From contig RZWH01000004.1 of assembly GCA_004005435.1 (NCBI GenBank), positions 317,501 through 381,500 of the forward strand: DNA of 64,000 nucleotides, in the 5' to 3' direction. The notes beneath the pieces are model-generated. The model did not search any database and was not told the origin of the DNA. It saw only the letters and a program-made list of their open reading frames with translations. This stretch comes from Rhodobacteraceae bacterium CCMM004 (GTDB taxonomy: Bacteria; Pseudomonadota; Alphaproteobacteria; Rhodobacterales; Rhodobacteraceae). Position numbers and translations under genes: made by a program. The first letter of the stretch is position 1. The number at the start of each line of letters is the position of its first letter. This document shows, in pieces, positions 26,872 through 37,481 of the stretch.

Positions 26872-28013
26872 TCCAAAAGCCGTCGAAGCAGAGCGTTGAG
26901 GATCAGCCGTCCCTGCGCCGTCGTTGCAATGCGATCCTCGGTGCGGACGATCAAGTTCTGGTCTATCAGGTCGCTCAGACTGGCCTGAAACGGATCGGTT
27001 CGGGCAAGCGCGCCCAGCCGTGTAATGGCGACGCCCTCGTTCACGCGAAGGCCCATGATCAGCGCTTCGGCCGCGTCTTCGTCATCAGAGATGGGGCTAT
27101 AGATCGTAGCGCCCGCGTTTTCGGCCGCGACCAGCCAGGCGCCAGGCGCCTTCGGCGCTTCGGTCGCGATACGGCCGCCGTCGAGGGTCAGCCGACCGTG
27201 GGCGCCTGGCCCGATCCCCGCACAGTCCTGCGCACGCCAGTAGATGAGGTTGTGCCGAGATTCTGCGCCGGGACTGGCATGGTTCGACACCTCGTAGGCC
27301 GGCCTGGCATGGGCGTCGCACAGTTCCTGGGTCAGTTCATACATGTCCGCGCTCAGATCTTCGCTGGGCAGTCCAGCCAAACGGCCGCGTCGGTGACGGT
27401 CACCGAAGGCTGTGCCGGGCTCGACCGTCAACTGATAGAGCGAAAGGTGATCGGCAGCCATGGACAGGGCGAGGTCGAGCTCCGCTCGCCAATCCGCAAG
27501 CGTCTGATGCTGGCGCGCATAGATGAGGTCAAAGCTCACACGGGAAAAAGTGTCTCGCGCGATGGCGAGGGCAGTCATGGCCTCGGCTGCGGTGTGCAAG
27601 CGTCCAAGGTGGCGGAGGTCGCTGTCGTTCAGGGCTTGGATCCCGACCGACACGCGGTTCACTCCGGCGTCGCGATAGGCTCTGAACCGCCCGGTTTCGA
27701 TTGATGTCGGGTTGGCCTCCAACGTGATCTCCACATCGTTGGCAAAGGACCAGGCCGATCGTATCGCGTCGATGATGGCGGCGACCGTCTCGGGCGGCAT
27801 CAGACTGGGCGTGCCGCCGCCGAAGAAGATCGAGCGCACAACCCGCCCTGGCGTCCGGTCCGCGGTCGCCCCGACCTCGCGCACCAGCGCAGCACGCCAT
27901 CGAGGTTGGTCGATGATAGCGCTAACGTGACTGTTGAAGTCGCAATATGGGCATTTGGCCTGACAGAACGGCCAATGGACATAGACGCCGAAGGGGATGA
28001 TCTCAGGCAACAC
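26868..28013 (-). CDS. hemW: HemW, radical SAM haem chaperone (formerly oxygen-independent coproporphyrinogen oxidase-like)
   Basis: The 381-residue product has the radical-SAM cluster motif CQAKCPYCDFNSH near residue 20 and the family blocks SIFFGGGTPSLM, NRVSVGIQALND and FDLIYARQHQT. HemW proteins carry CxxxCxxC, as here, and lack the extra cysteine of HemN; they insert haem rather than oxidise coproporphyrinogen. The start is a GTG that lies inside the end of rdgB (11-base overlap), with [17 protein letters not shown] the expected N-terminus. It is the last gene of rph-rdgB-hemW. Confidence 0.9.
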   Translation of the reverse strand: MLPEIIPFGVYVHWPFCQAKCPYCDFNSHVSAIIDQPRWRAALVREVGATADRTPGRVVRSIFFGGGTPSLMPPETVAAIIDAIRSAWSFANDVEITLEANPTSIETGRFRAYRDAGVNRVSVGIQALNDSDLRHLGRLHTAAEAMTALAIARDTFSRVSFDLIYARQHQTLADWRAELDLALSMAADHLSLYQLTVEPGTAFGDRHRRGRLAGLPSEDLSADMYELTQELCDAHARPAYEVSNHASPGAESRHNLIYWRAQDCAGIGPGAHGRLTLDGGRIATEAPKAPGAWLVAAENAGATIYSPISDDEDAAEALIMGLRVNEGVAITRLGALARTDPFQASLSDLIDQNLIVRTEDRIATTAQGRLILNALLRRLLD

Positions 28014-28614
28014 AGCCTGCGATGAATTTGGCGAAGGCGTCCGCCCGATGGCTAATGCGGTTCTTCTCCCACCGGTCCATTTCGCCGAACGTCACGTCAT
28101 AGCCGTCGGGAACGAAGATCGGATCGTAGCCGTGCCCCTGGTCGCCGCGCATGGGCCAGACGACGCGGCCGGGCATCTGGCCCGGAAACACCTCGTCGTG
28201 CCCGTCCGGCCAGGCCACCACAAGGGTGCAGCAGAACCGCGCGGTCCAGGGCTCGGGCGCGCCAGAGGCGCGGAGTTTCTCATGGGTCATCGTCATCGCA
28301 TGGACAAAGTCGCGACCCGTCTCTGTTTCGGCCCAATCGGCCGTGTAGACCCCCGGCGCGCCGTCCAGCGCCTCGATCTCGATCCCCGAATCGTCGGACA
28401 GGGCGGGCAGGCCCGTCGCCTGCGCCGCGGCGTGGGCCTTGATCCGAGCATTTTCGACAAAGCGGGTACCTGTTTCCTCTGGTTCCGGCAAGCCGCGGTC
28501 GGCGGCGCCCACAGTCGCGATCCCGTAGGGACGGAGGAGATCGGCGATCTCCTCCAGCTTGCCCTTGTTGTGGGTCGCGACCAGCAGGGGCCCGCCCGAC
28601 AGTCGACGGGTCAC
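28003..28614 (-). CDS. rdgB: RdgB/HAM1 XTP/dITP pyrophosphatase
   Basis: RdgB hydrolyses inosine and xanthosine triphosphates to keep them out of DNA. The 203-residue product has the family N-terminus [18 protein letters not shown], the catalytic [35 protein letters not shown] and the C-terminal [11 protein letters not shown]. The start codon is GTG and overlaps the rph stop as GTGA, so translation is coupled. An acidic loop with [10 protein letters not shown] matches the Rhodobacteraceae form. Confidence 0.94.
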   Translation of the reverse strand: MTRRLSGGPLLVATHNKGKLEEIADLLRPYGIATVGAADRGLPEPEETGTRFVENARIKAHAAAQATGLPALSDDSGIEIEALDGAPGVYTADWAETETGRDFVHAMTMTHEKLRASGAPEPWTARFCCTLVVAWPDGHDEVFPGQMPGRVVWPMRGDQGHGYDPIFVPDGYDVTFGEMDRWEKNRISHRADAFAKFIAGCVA

Positions 28615-29321
28615 GCCACCGCCGCCCGCTGCGCCGCGACCAGTTCAGCGACGCCCGCATCGGCGAGGTCCATCATCGCCGTCATCTGTTCGCGGCTGAA
28701 GGTGGCGCCTTCGGCCGACATCTGGACCTCGACCAGCCGCCCGCTCGCCGTCATGACGAAGTTGCCGTCGACGCCCGCCTCGCTGTCCTCGGGATAGTCG
28801 AGATCCAGCACCGGCTGCCCGGCGTAGACCCCGCAACTCACCGCCGCAATGGGATCCTCCAGCGGGTCGGACAGGACATCGCCCGCCTGGATCAGCTTTT
28901 GCACCGCCAGTTTCAGCGCGACCCAGCCGCCGGTGATCGACGCGCAGCGGGTGCCGCCGTCGGCCTGGAGCACATCGCAATCCACTGTGATCTGCCGTTC
29001 GCCCAGCGCGACCCGATCCAGACCGGCGCGTAGACTGCGGCCGATCAGGCGCTGAATCTCCTGTGTGCGGCCCGATTGCCCGTTCTTGGCCTCGCGCCGC
29101 ATCCGGGTGTTCGTCGCCCGCGGCAGCATCCCGTATTCCGCCGTGACCCAACCGAGGCCCGAGTTCTTTAGAAATGGCGGCACCCGGTCCTCCAGCGACG
29201 CGGTGCACAGGACGTGGGTGTCGCCGCAGCGGATCAGACACGATCCCTCGGCGTGCCGCGTCACCCCCGTCTCGATTGAAATCGGACGCATTTCGCCTAA
29301 GTCTCTGCCCGAAGGACGCAT
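28611..29321 (-). CDS. rph: Ribonuclease PH
   Basis: RNase PH is the phosphorolytic 3'-exoribonuclease that trims tRNA precursors. The 236-residue product has [55 protein letters not shown] with the substrate-binding arginines, the [11 protein letters not shown] segment, [13 protein letters not shown] and [19 protein letters not shown]. The ATG at 29321 is at the expected N-terminus. It diverges from hrcA across a 108-base gap, a conserved alphaproteobacterial arrangement. Confidence 0.95.
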   Translation of the reverse strand: MRPSGRDLGEMRPISIETGVTRHAEGSCLIRCGDTHVLCTASLEDRVPPFLKNSGLGWVTAEYGMLPRATNTRMRREAKNGQSGRTQEIQRLIGRSLRAGLDRVALGERQITVDCDVLQADGGTRCASITGGWVALKLAVQKLIQAGDVLSDPLEDPIAAVSCGVYAGQPVLDLDYPEDSEAGVDGNFVMTASGRLVEVQMSAEGATFSREQMTAMMDLADAGVAELVAAQRAAVA

Positions 29322-29429
29322 GAGGAACCCCTTTTTCGCGTTCGGCTCTGATTTGCATCCCGGCCGGTGGCGTGCAAGCCTTTCGGTCCGGGATCCCGCC
29401 CGGGGCGAAAGGCAACCCATAGACGAAAG

Positions 29430-30494
29430 ATGACCGATCAGGCGCCGCTTCTCTCTGAGTTGAACGACCGCTCGCGCGAAGTCTTTCGCCGGGTGGTCGA
29501 GGGCTATCTGGCCGATGGCGGCCCCGTCGGCTCGCGCACCCTGACCCGCAGTCTCAGCGAAAAGGTCAGCGCCGCGACCATCCGCAACGTCATGCAGGAT
29601 CTCGAGTACATGGGGCTGCTCGACAGCCCGCATGTCTCGGCCGGGCGCGTGCCGACGCAACTGGGGCTGCGCATGTTTGTGGACAGCCTGTTGGAGGTCG
29701 GCGATCTGGACGACGCCGACCGCGCGCATATCGACGCGACGGTGGGCAGCAATTCGGGCGCCATCGGCACCATCCTCGACCGGGTGGGGCAGACCCTGTC
29801 GGGTGTGACGGCGGGCGCGTCCCTGGTCCTCACGCCGAAACACGAGGCGCCGATCAAGCATCTGGAGTTCGTGAGCCTCGCCCCCGACCGTGCTCTGGTG
29901 GTTTTGGTCTTTGCCGATGGCCATGTGGAAAACCGCGTCTTCTGCCCCCCCGCCGGGCAGACGCCGTCCTCCATGCGGGAGGCGGCGAATTTCCTGAACG
30001 CGGTCGCGGGGGGCCGGAGGCTCAGCGACCTGCGCACCGCCATCGAGCGCGAAATCGCCGCACGGCGCCGGGAACTGGACCGTCTGGCCGCCGATCTGGT
30101 CGAGAGCGGCCTGGCGATGTGGGAAAACGAGGGCGCGTCCTACGAACGGCTGATCGTCCGCGGGCGGGCGAATCTGCTCGCCGACTCAGCCCAGGCCGAA
30201 GAGCTGGAGCGCATCCGCAGCCTGTTCGACGACCTGGAGCGCAAGCGCGACATCGCCGAGTTCCTGGAGCTCGCCGAAGAGGGCGAGGGCGTGCGCATTT
30301 TTATCGGCTCGGAGAACAAGCTTTTCTCACTTTCGGGTTCCTCTCTGGTGGTGTCCCCTTATATGAACGCGGATCGAAAGATCATCGGCGCGGTGGGCGT
30401 GATCGGCCCGACCCGGCTCAACTATGGACGGATCGTTCCGATCGTGGACTACACGGCGCAACTGGTCGGCAAGCTCCTGACCGACCGAGGCTGA
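29430..30494 (+). CDS. hrcA: Heat-inducible transcription repressor HrcA
   Basis: HrcA represses chaperone operons by binding CIRCE. The 354-residue product has the N-terminal winged helix ([20 protein letters not shown], then VGSRTLTR and [16 protein letters not shown]) and the conserved [11 protein letters not shown]. The regulatory domain ends with [31 protein letters not shown]. The ATG at 29430 matches the usual N-terminus. No CIRCE inverted repeat was seen in the upstream gap, so this copy is probably not autoregulated that way. grpE follows after 11 bases. Confidence 0.93.
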   Translation: MTDQAPLLSELNDRSREVFRRVVEGYLADGGPVGSRTLTRSLSEKVSAATIRNVMQDLEYMGLLDSPHVSAGRVPTQLGLRMFVDSLLEVGDLDDADRAHIDATVGSNSGAIGTILDRVGQTLSGVTAGASLVLTPKHEAPIKHLEFVSLAPDRALVVLVFADGHVENRVFCPPAGQTPSSMREAANFLNAVAGGRRLSDLRTAIEREIAARRRELDRLAADLVESGLAMWENEGASYERLIVRGRANLLADSAQAEELERIRSLFDDLERKRDIAEFLELAEEGEGVRIFIGSENKLFSLSGSSLVVSPYMNADRKIIGAVGVIGPTRLNYGRIVPIVDYTAQLVGKLLTDRG

Positions 30495-30505
30495 CAGGTG
30501 AATAC

Positions 30506-31114
30506 ATGGCGAAACCGCAGAAAGACGAATTGGACGCGGCCATCGAAGAGATGATGCGCGACGGTGTCGACGACGCCGGGCCGGCGCCGGATGATACCGA
30601 CACCGAGACAGCGCCGGCCGACACAGCGGCAGGCGGCGCCGTAGAAGCCGAAATGGAGTCGCTGCGGGCCGAGCGCGATGAGCTGCGCGATCGGTTCATG
30701 CGCGCCTTGGCGGACGCCGAGAACGCGCGCAAACGGTCCGAGCGCGACCGGCGCGAGGCCGAGACCTATGGCGGGAGCAAGCTGAGCCGCGATCTGCTGC
30801 CGGTCTACGACAACCTCAAGAGGGCCCTGGGCGCCGTCGGCGAGGACCAGAAGGAACAGTCAGCGGCGTTGATCGAGGGCGTGGAGCTGACCCTGCGCGA
30901 GCTGGTGAATGTGCTGGGCAAACATGGGGTCACCCCCATCGCGCCCGAGCCGGGTGACAGGTTCGACCCCAAGCTGCACCAGGCCATGTTCGAGGCGCCG
31001 GTGCCCGGCACCAAGGCGGGGGAGATCATCGAGGTGATGACCGAGGGGTTTCTCCTCCACGACCGCTTGCTGCGCCCCGCCCATGTGGGGGTGAGTTCGA
31101 CGCCTGCGTCGTAA
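30506..31114 (+). CDS. grpE: Nucleotide exchange factor GrpE
   Basis: GrpE releases ADP from DnaK. The 202-residue product has an acidic, low-complexity N-terminus, a long coiled coil (about residues 45-90, LRAERDELRDRFMRALADAE followed by NARKRSERDRREAE) and a C-terminal beta domain with FDPKLHQAMFEAPVPGTKAG and LLRPAHVGVS. The ATG at 30506 is 11 bases after hrcA, so both are likely on one transcript. A strong hairpin follows the stop. Confidence 0.94.
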   Translation: MAKPQKDELDAAIEEMMRDGVDDAGPAPDDTDTETAPADTAAGGAVEAEMESLRAERDELRDRFMRALADAENARKRSERDRREAETYGGSKLSRDLLPVYDNLKRALGAVGEDQKEQSAALIEGVELTLRELVNVLGKHGVTPIAPEPGDRFDPKLHQAMFEAPVPGTKAGEIIEVMTEGFLLHDRLLRPAHVGVSSTPAS

Positions 31115-31157
31115 GGGCACGGTGGCGGGCGTCCCGCCCGCCCCCCTTGTCGTGCCC
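31115..31157. terminator. Nested hairpin between convergent grpE and mutS
   Basis: The outer arms GGGCACG (31115-31121) and CGTGCCC (31151-31157) enclose inner arms GGCGGGC (31124-31130) and GCCCGCC (31136-31142) with a five-base loop. It lies directly after the grpE stop. A clear U-tract is missing on either strand, so it may stabilise the 3' end or block readthrough rather than act as a classical terminator. Confidence 0.5.
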
Positions 31158-31224
31158 GGCGGCTCGGCGGGCAGCGGCGTTCTGCGGGGCGGCGCTGACC
31201 TCGTTGGCCAAGATTCGCGCGTGC

Positions 31225-33864
31225 CTAGCCCTCCAACGCCTTCAACTCATAGAGCAGGTCCAGCGCCTCGCGGGGGGTCAGTTCGTCGGGGCGGACGTCC
31301 CTGAGCCGCGCGGCGAGGGGCGACTCGGTCGGCGCGGCCGGGGTCTCGGGCTGCGCCCGCACGGCAAAGAGCGGAAGGTCGTCGATCAGCGTCTCGCGCC
31401 GCCCCGCGGCATCGCCCTGTTCCAGCGCGTCGAGGATCACCCGCGCACGGGACACCACCGCCTCTGGCAGCCCGGCCAGGCGCGCGACCTGGACGCCATA
31501 GCTGCGGTCGGCCGCCCCTTTCCTGACCTCGTGCAGGAAGTAGATGCGGCCCTCGTGCTCCTTCACCGTGACCGTCGCGTTGACGACCCCGTCCATCCGG
31601 CCCGCCAACTGCGTCAACTCGTGATAATGGGTCGCGAACAGCGCACGGCAGCGGTTCACCCCGTGCAGGTGTTCCACGGTGGCCCAGGCGATGGACAACC
31701 CGTCGTAGGTGGCCGTGCCGCGGCCGATCTCGTCCAGGATCACCAGGGCGCGGTCGTCGGCCTGGTTCAGGATCGCCGCCGTCTCGACCATCTCGACCAT
31801 GAAGGTCGAGCGCCCGCGCGCCAGGTCGTCTGCGGCGCCCACCCGACTGAAGAGCTGGCTGACCAGCCCGATGCGCGCCGACTTCGCAGGGACGAAGGCG
31901 CCAGCCTGGGCCAGCAGCGCGATCAGGGCGTTCTGCCGCAGGAACGTCGATTTGCCCGCCATGTTCGGCCCGGTCAGCATCCAGATCGCCGCCGGTCCTT
32001 CCTGGTCGAGCGCGCAGTCGTTGGCGACGAAGGGGGTGCCCTGACGCCCGAGCGCACGTTCGACCACGGGGTGGCGGCCGCCCTCGATGGCAAAGGCGCG
32101 GCTGTCTTCCATGGTCGGACGGGTCCAGTCTTCCTCCAGCGCCAGTGTGGCAAAGGCGGCGCTCAGGTCCAGTTCGGCCAGCGACCGGGCCAGGTGCGAC
32201 AGCGGCGCTGCCTGACCCACGACGGCCGCGGTTAGGGTGGCATAGTGCCGCTTTTCGATCTCCAGCGCGCGGCTGCCCGCGTTCAGGATCCGGGTCTCCA
32301 GCGACGACAGCTCGGTGGTGGTGAAGCGGACGGCGTTGGCCGTGGTCTGCCGGTGGATGAAGCGCGCGTTGAGCGGCGGCGACAGCATCTTATCCGCGTG
32401 GGTGGCCGTCACTTCGACGAAGTAGCCCAGCACGTTGTTGTGCCGGATCTTGAGCGAGCCGATGCCGGTGTCGCGGGCCAGGTCGGCCTGCATCCCCGCG
32501 ATGACCGTGCGCCCCTCATCGCGCAGGCGCCGCTGGTCGTCGAGTTCGGTGTCGTGGCCCTCGGCGACGAACCCGCCGTCGCGCGCCAAAAGCGGCGGTT
32601 CGGCGACCAGCGCGGCCTCCAGTAGCGCGGCGAGGTCGGGGTCTCCGTCCAACCCGGCGGCGGTCTCGGACAGGAGGTCGGGCAGGTCGGCGCCGTCCAG
32701 CAGCCCCGCAATCTCGCCCGCCTGTGCCATGCCGTTGCGCAGGGCGGCCAGGTCGCGGGGGCCACCACGGTCCAGCGCCAGCCGCGACAGGGCACGGTCG
32801 ATATCGGGCACCCGGCGGAGCGCGCTGCGCAGGGCGTCGGTCAGGTCCGGCGCAGCGATCAGCGCGGCCACCGCGTCGTGGCGCGCACGAATCGTCGCAA
32901 GGTCCCGGGACGGCGCCGACAGCCGCCGCTCCAGCAACCGTGCACCGGCGGCCGTTACGGTCCGGTCCACAGCCGCGATCAGCGACCCCTCGCGCCCGCC
33001 TGCCATCGCCTGTGTCAGCTCCAGGTTCCGGCGCGTGGCGGCGTCGATCTGCATGGCGCGCTCGGCGCTCTCGCGCTGCGGCGGCTGCAACAGGGGCATC
33101 CGCCCCTTCTGGGTCAGCTCGAGGTATTCGACGATCCCCGCCATCGCCGCCACCTCGGCCCGCCCGAAGCTGCCGAAGGCGTCCAGCGTCTCGGCGCCCA
33201 ACGCATCGCACAACCGCCGCTCTCCCGCGACGCTGTCGAAGGCCGTGCCGGCCAACGGCGTCACCGCGGCGCCCAGGTCCGCGCCGATGGCGGTCAGCCG
33301 CGCGTCCAGCGCCTCGGGCACCACGATCTCGCGCGGGGCAAGGCGGGCGAGGTCGGCCGACAGGCGCACCGGCGGCACCGGCTGCACGTGGAACGCGCCG
33401 GTCGAGATGTCGACCCAGGCGAGGCCACCGGCGCCCCGCACCTCGGCATAGGCGGCAAGGTAGTTGTGGCGCCGCGCCTCCAGAAGCGTGTCCTCGGTCA
33501 GCGTGCCGGGTGTGACCAGGCGCACGACCGCGCGCCGCACCACAGACTTGGCGCCACGCTTCTTCGCCTCCGCCGGGTCCTCCATCTGCTCGCAGACGGC
33601 CACGCGGAACCCCTTGCGGATCAGGGTCAGCAGGTAGCCTTCTGCCGAGTGCACCGGCACGCCGCACATCGGGATGTCGCCGCCCTGGTGCTTGCCCCGC
33701 TTGGTCAGCGCGATGTCCAGCGCCTCGGCCGCCGCCACCGCGTCGTCGAAGAACATCTCGTAAAAATCGCCCATCCGGTAGAACAGCAGTGCGTCCGGGT
33801 GCGCCGCCTTGATCTCCAGATACTGCGCCATCATCGGCGTGACGGCGGCGCTCGGCGCGGTCAT
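31225..33864 (-). CDS. mutS: DNA mismatch repair protein MutS
   Basis: MutS recognises mismatches and recruits MutL. The 879-residue product has the mismatch-binding motif in [10 protein letters not shown] (the F-x-E residues F34 and E36), the connector and lever domains, and the ATPase with Walker [15 protein letters not shown] at about residue 625. [17 protein letters not shown] and [14 protein letters not shown] follow. The ATG at 33864 is preceded by a GGGAGA-rich SD; ten further upstream codons are possible from 33894. It is convergent with grpE and divergent from the malic enzyme gene. Confidence 0.96.
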   Translation of the reverse strand: MTAPSAAVTPMMAQYLEIKAAHPDALLFYRMGDFYEMFFDDAVAAAEALDIALTKRGKHQGGDIPMCGVPVHSAEGYLLTLIRKGFRVAVCEQMEDPAEAKKRGAKSVVRRAVVRLVTPGTLTEDTLLEARRHNYLAAYAEVRGAGGLAWVDISTGAFHVQPVPPVRLSADLARLAPREIVVPEALDARLTAIGADLGAAVTPLAGTAFDSVAGERRLCDALGAETLDAFGSFGRAEVAAMAGIVEYLELTQKGRMPLLQPPQRESAERAMQIDAATRRNLELTQAMAGGREGSLIAAVDRTVTAAGARLLERRLSAPSRDLATIRARHDAVAALIAAPDLTDALRSALRRVPDIDRALSRLALDRGGPRDLAALRNGMAQAGEIAGLLDGADLPDLLSETAAGLDGDPDLAALLEAALVAEPPLLARDGGFVAEGHDTELDDQRRLRDEGRTVIAGMQADLARDTGIGSLKIRHNNVLGYFVEVTATHADKMLSPPLNARFIHRQTTANAVRFTTTELSSLETRILNAGSRALEIEKRHYATLTAAVVGQAAPLSHLARSLAELDLSAAFATLALEEDWTRPTMEDSRAFAIEGGRHPVVERALGRQGTPFVANDCALDQEGPAAIWMLTGPNMAGKSTFLRQNALIALLAQAGAFVPAKSARIGLVSQLFSRVGAADDLARGRSTFMVEMVETAAILNQADDRALVILDEIGRGTATYDGLSIAWATVEHLHGVNRCRALFATHYHELTQLAGRMDGVVNATVTVKEHEGRIYFLHEVRKGAADRSYGVQVARLAGLPEAVVSRARVILDALEQGDAAGRRETLIDDLPLFAVRAQPETPAAPTESPLAARLRDVRPDELTPREALDLLYELKALEG

Positions 33865-33983
33865 CTCAGGCTCTCCCTCGGCAGGTCGCGGCAATCTATC
33901 GGCCCCGGCCGCCGAGGGGAACGGCCATTGCAGAGCCTGCCACGGGACGGCTATGCAGCCATGGCGCCAGCGGGAGGACGAGT

Positions 33984-36239
33984 ATGGCCAGAGACAAGAT
34001 CACCGACGACGAGGCGCTGGCGTTCCACATGCAGCCGCGGCCGGGCAAGTTCGACGTGGCCGCCTCGGTGCCCATGTCGACCCAGCGCGACCTGAGCCTC
34101 GCCTACTCTCCCGGCGTCGCCGTGCCTTGCATGCGCATCGCCGAGGAACCGTCCCACGCCTACGACTATACCAACAAGGGCAACCTGGTCGCCGTGATCT
34201 CGAACGGCACGGCGGTTCTGGGCCTCGGCAACCTCGGCGCGCTCGCCTCCAAGCCGGTGATGGAGGGCAAGGCGGTGCTGTTCAAGCGCTTCGCCGACGT
34301 CAACTCCATCGACATCGAGCTGGACACCGAGGACCCGGATGCCTTTTGCCAGGCGGTGCGCCTGATGGGGCCGACCTTTGGCGGGATCAACCTTGAGGAC
34401 ATCAAGGCGCCCGAGTGCTTCATCATCGAGCAGCGGCTGAAGGAGGAGATGGACATCCCCGTCTTCCACGACGACCAGCACGGGACGGCGGTGATCTGTG
34501 CCGCAGGGCTGATCAACGCGCTGCACCTGGCGGGCAAGCGGATCGAGGACGTGCGCATCGTGCTGAACGGTGCGGGGGCGGCAGGGATCGCCTGCATCGA
34601 GCTGCTTAAGTCCATGGGCGCGCGGCACGACAACTGCATCGTCTGCGACACCAAGGGGGTGATCTGGCAGGGCCGCCCCGACGGCATGAACCAGTGGAAA
34701 TCGGCGCATGCGGTCAAGACCGACCTCAGGACGCTGGACGAAGCGATGCAAGGCGCCGACGTGTTCCTGGGCGTCAGCGTCAAGGGTGCGGTGACGGCCG
34801 AGATGGTGGCCTCCATGGCCGAGGATCCGGTGATCTTTGCCATGGCCAATCCCGACCCCGAGATCACGCCGGAGGACGCGCGTGAGGTCCGGGGCGATGC
34901 CATCGTCGCCACGGGTCGCAGCGATTATCCCAACCAGGTCAACAACGTCCTGGGCTTTCCCTACCTGTTCCGCGGCGCACTCGACATCCACGCCCGCGCC
35001 ATCAACGACGAGATGAAGATCGCGTGCGCCGAGGCGCTGGCCGCGCTCGCGCGCGAGCCGGTGCCGGAGGAGGTTGCGCTGGCCTACGGCCGCAAGCTGA
35101 CCTTCGGGCGCGACTACATCATCCCGACGCCCTTCGACCCGCGGCTGATCTATCGCATCCCGCCGGCGGTGGCGCGGGCCGGTATGGACACCGGCGCCGC
35201 CCGCCGACCCATCGTCGACATGGAGCGCTACGAGCAGACGCTGAAGGAGCGGATGGACCCCACCGCCTCGATCCTCCAGGGCATCCATGCGCGCGCGCGT
35301 CGGGCGCAGGCGCGCATGATCTTTGCCGAGGGCGACGATCCCCGCGTGCTGCGCGCCGCGGTTCAGTATCGCCGCAACGGTCTGGGCGAGGCCATCGTCG
35401 TCGGGCGCGAGGCGGAGGTGAAGGAAAAGCTGGCCGCGGAGGGCCTGTCGGAGGGCTGGCGCGACATCACCGTCGTGAACGCCGCCAACACCGACCACTT
35501 CGAGACATACAAGGCGTTTCTCTACGAGCGGCTTCAGCGCAAGGGCTTCGACTCGGCCGACATTCACCGGCTCGCGGCGCGCGACCGGCACGTGTTCTCG
35601 GCGCTGATGCTGGCCCACGACCACGGCGACGGCCTGGTCACCGGCGCGACGCGCAAATCGGCGCATGTGCTGGGCCTCATCAACCATGTCTTCGACGCTC
35701 GGGCTATGGACGGGGCGGTGGGCATCACCGCGGTCATCCAGCGCGGGCGGATCGTGCTGATCGCCGATACGCTGGTTCACGAATGGCCTGACGCCGAGGA
35801 CCTGGCCGACATCGCCGAGCGGGCGGCGGGGGTGGCGCGCGGCCTGGGCCTGGTGCCGCGGGTGGCCTTCGTCAGTTTCTCCACCTTCGGCTATCCGGTC
35901 AGCGAACGGGCCGAGAAGATGCACCAGGCGCCCCGCGTCCTCGACCGCCGCGGCGCGGATTTCGAGTATGAGGGCGAGATGACGGTGGACGTGGCGCTGA
36001 ACGTCCAGGCGCAGGCGGCTTATCCGTTCTGCCGCCTGACCGGTCCGGCCAACATCCTCGTCGTGCCCGCGCGACACTCGGCCTCGATCTCGGTCAAGCT
36101 GATGCAGGAGATGGGCGGGGCCACGGTCATCGGCCCGATCCTGACCGGCCTGGCCAAGCCGGTGCAGGTCTGCTCCACAGGTTCGACCGTCGCCGACATC
36201 CTGAACATGGCCGCCATCGCCGCGGGTCGGATGGGCTAG
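33984..36239 (+). CDS. maeB: NADP-dependent malic enzyme with phosphotransacetylase-like domain
   Basis: The 751-residue product is the long form of malic enzyme, decarboxylating malate to pyruvate. The malic domain (about 1-430) has [12 protein letters not shown], the [19 protein letters not shown] region, the metal site [10 protein letters not shown] and the nucleotide-binding [17 protein letters not shown] phosphotransacetylase-like domain (about 440-751) follows, with [14 protein letters not shown] and [13 protein letters not shown]. In this family it is regulatory and not normally catalytic. GGAGG lies upstream of the ATG. It is closed by a bidirectional hairpin. Confidence 0.93.
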   Translation: MARDKITDDEALAFHMQPRPGKFDVAASVPMSTQRDLSLAYSPGVAVPCMRIAEEPSHAYDYTNKGNLVAVISNGTAVLGLGNLGALASKPVMEGKAVLFKRFADVNSIDIELDTEDPDAFCQAVRLMGPTFGGINLEDIKAPECFIIEQRLKEEMDIPVFHDDQHGTAVICAAGLINALHLAGKRIEDVRIVLNGAGAAGIACIELLKSMGARHDNCIVCDTKGVIWQGRPDGMNQWKSAHAVKTDLRTLDEAMQGADVFLGVSVKGAVTAEMVASMAEDPVIFAMANPDPEITPEDAREVRGDAIVATGRSDYPNQVNNVLGFPYLFRGALDIHARAINDEMKIACAEALAALAREPVPEEVALAYGRKLTFGRDYIIPTPFDPRLIYRIPPAVARAGMDTGAARRPIVDMERYEQTLKERMDPTASILQGIHARARRAQARMIFAEGDDPRVLRAAVQYRRNGLGEAIVVGREAEVKEKLAAEGLSEGWRDITVVNAANTDHFETYKAFLYERLQRKGFDSADIHRLAARDRHVFSALMLAHDHGDGLVTGATRKSAHVLGLINHVFDARAMDGAVGITAVIQRGRIVLIADTLVHEWPDAEDLADIAERAAGVARGLGLVPRVAFVSFSTFGYPVSERAEKMHQAPRVLDRRGADFEYEGEMTVDVALNVQAQAAYPFCRLTGPANILVVPARHSASISVKLMQEMGGATVIGPILTGLAKPVQVCSTGSTVADILNMAAIAAGRMG

Positions 36240-36269
36240 GGCACGATTTTTCGACGAAAAATCGTGCCC
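36239..36269. terminator. Bidirectional terminator between maeB and msrA
   Basis: Two 14-base arms (36239-36252, GGGCACGATTTTTC, and 36256-36269) are perfectly complementary around a three-base loop. The arms contain T5 and A5 runs, so the structure looks alike on both strands and can serve both convergent genes. It begins on the last base of the maeB stop and ends two bases before the msrA stop. Confidence 0.75.
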
Positions 36270-36271
36270 GC

Positions 36272-36928
36272 TCAGGAGGCGAAGGGCGCCGCGCTGCCCC
36301 AGAGCGCGCGCACCCGGCTGTCGCGGCCGCAGGCGGAGCGGTAGAACTTGTAGGCCTCCGCCTTGGTCTTTGGGCCGCGCCGGGTCAGGACCAGCTCGGA
36401 TTTCTTGTAATAGTCCTGGTGATAGTCCTCGGCCGGATAGAACGGGGCCGCGCCGCGGATCGGTGTGACGATGCGCTGGCCCAGCGCCGCCTGTGCCGCT
36501 ACCTTGGACGCCTCCGCCGCTTGCCGCTGCGCATCGTTCAGCGCGAAGACCGCGGTGGAGTAGCTCTCGCCCCGGTCGCAGAACTGGCCGCCCGCGTCGG
36601 TGGGATCGATGGAGCGAAAGAACATGTCGAGCACCTGGCGATAGCTGATCACCGCAGGGTCGTAGCGGATCTCGGCGACTTCCAGATGCCCGGTGCCGCC
36701 CCCCGTCACCTGCTTGTAGCTTGGGTTTGCGACGCTGCCGCCGGCAAAGCCCGACACGACCTCCTTCACCCCGCGCACCTTCTCGAAGTCCGCCTCGACG
36801 CACCAGAAGCACCCACCGGCCACCAGCGCGGTCTCGGTCTGGGCGGCCTCGGCCTCGGTGCACTGGAGGGCCACGCCGAGGGCGATGGCGAGGGTCAGAA
36901 ACAGGGGTTTGAACTTGGACAGGGTCAT
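36272..36928 (-). CDS. msrA: Peptide-methionine (S)-S-oxide reductase, exported form
   Basis: MsrA reduces methionine-S-sulfoxide. The 218-residue product has the catalytic GGCFWC (Cys40), followed by [20 protein letters not shown] and the [12 protein letters not shown] motif. The N-terminus [20 protein letters not shown] is a signal peptide, so the enzyme probably works in the periplasm. A Cys within it (LQC, residue 23) may be an alternative lipobox. The ATG at 36928 has GAGGAGG seven bases upstream. The C-terminus has an additional CGRDSRVR cysteine but not the usual glycine-rich resolving tail. Confidence 0.9.
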   Translation of the reverse strand: MTLSKFKPLFLTLAIALGVALQCTEAEAAQTETALVAGGCFWCVEADFEKVRGVKEVVSGFAGGSVANPSYKQVTGGGTGHLEVAEIRYDPAVISYRQVLDMFFRSIDPTDAGGQFCDRGESYSTAVFALNDAQRQAAEASKVAAQAALGQRIVTPIRGAAPFYPAEDYHQDYYKKSELVLTRRGPKTKAEAYKFYRSACGRDSRVRALWGSAAPFAS

Positions 36929-37295
36929 CGGCAAGCCTCCTCAGGTTGCCGGGACGCTAGCCGCCCGCCGCCCCCTCGGTCCATTCAACCGCCCGTGAGG
37001 TCACGCAGGGGTGAGAGGTGTTTCGCTCGTGCGTGTACCGTATCACCAGAGAGCTCCACTGAGTATTGTGCCAGCTGACTTCGCCGGCACAAACTGCTGG
37101 ACTCCCGCGGGTCATTTATGGATCTCTTGAGGGGAGCAGCGAATCCGCTACTCCCCTGACTGCCGCATACGGGCAGCCGTCTTGGTCAGACACCGCGAGA
37201 CTCGCGGAATATGCTGTTCCCGTCAAGCATGATGCGGCGTCCTCGGACTGTCCGGCAAAACCGCCGGGCGGCCAGTCTGCTTGCGAGGTGACGTT
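36929..37295. other. Hairpin-rich intergenic region, possible structured RNA
   Basis: This 367-base gap between msrA and the YegP-like gene has no convincing ORF and is lower in GC than its neighbours. Four stem-loops follow one another: TTGTGCC/GGCACAA (37066-37072/37086-37092); AGGGGAG/CTCCCCT (37130-37136/37151-37157), which continues inward as AGCG/CGCT with an AATC loop; CTGCC/GGCAG (37160-37164/37172-37176); and CCGCGA/TCGCGG with a GAC loop (37193-37198/37202-37207). This could be a small RNA or the leader of the next gene. No known RNA family was recognised. Confidence 0.3.
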
Positions 37296-37475
37296 ATGTA
37301 TTATCGTCTCTACAAAGATCGCGCCGGATACTGGCGTTGGACCCTCTATGCGTCCAACCACGAGATCATCGCAGTGTCTTCCGAGAGTTACGTACGAAAG
37401 GTCGATGCCCAGCACGGCATCAATCTAACGAAATCGTCGTTCTCCGCCCCGGTCTACGAAACCGAAGCGGCTTGA
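37296..37475 (+). CDS. YegP-like small protein (DUF1508 family)
   Basis: The 59-residue product reads MYYRLYKDRAGYWRWTLYAS and then NHEIIAVSSESYVRK, with a VDAQHGINLTKSS tail. This is one copy of the YegP/DUF1508 repeat (FYxDxxGxWRWxLxAxNGxxIAxSSExYxxK); YegP of E. coli has two. The function is unknown. The ATG has GAGGTG five bases upstream. The gene stands alone between the hairpin-rich gap and the argG terminator, and could be co-transcribed with the upstream structured region. Confidence 0.8.
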   Translation: MYYRLYKDRAGYWRWTLYASNHEIIAVSSESYVRKVDAQHGINLTKSSFSAPVYETEAA

Positions 37476-37481
37476 CGCGAC

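Noticed and set aside
29322-29429. CIRCE element upstream of hrcA
   Set aside because: I looked for TTAGCACTC-N9-GAGTGCTAA and found no match or near match.
33951-36863. 970-codon open frame on the minus strand across maeB
   Set aside because: It is the antisense shadow of maeB and msrA in high-GC DNA, has a long low-complexity His/Arg/Asp-rich composition and matches no family.
37066-37428. 120-codon plus-strand open frame in the msrA-argG gap
   Set aside because: It overlaps the recognisable YegP-like gene in another frame, has no ribosome-binding site and resembles nothing known.
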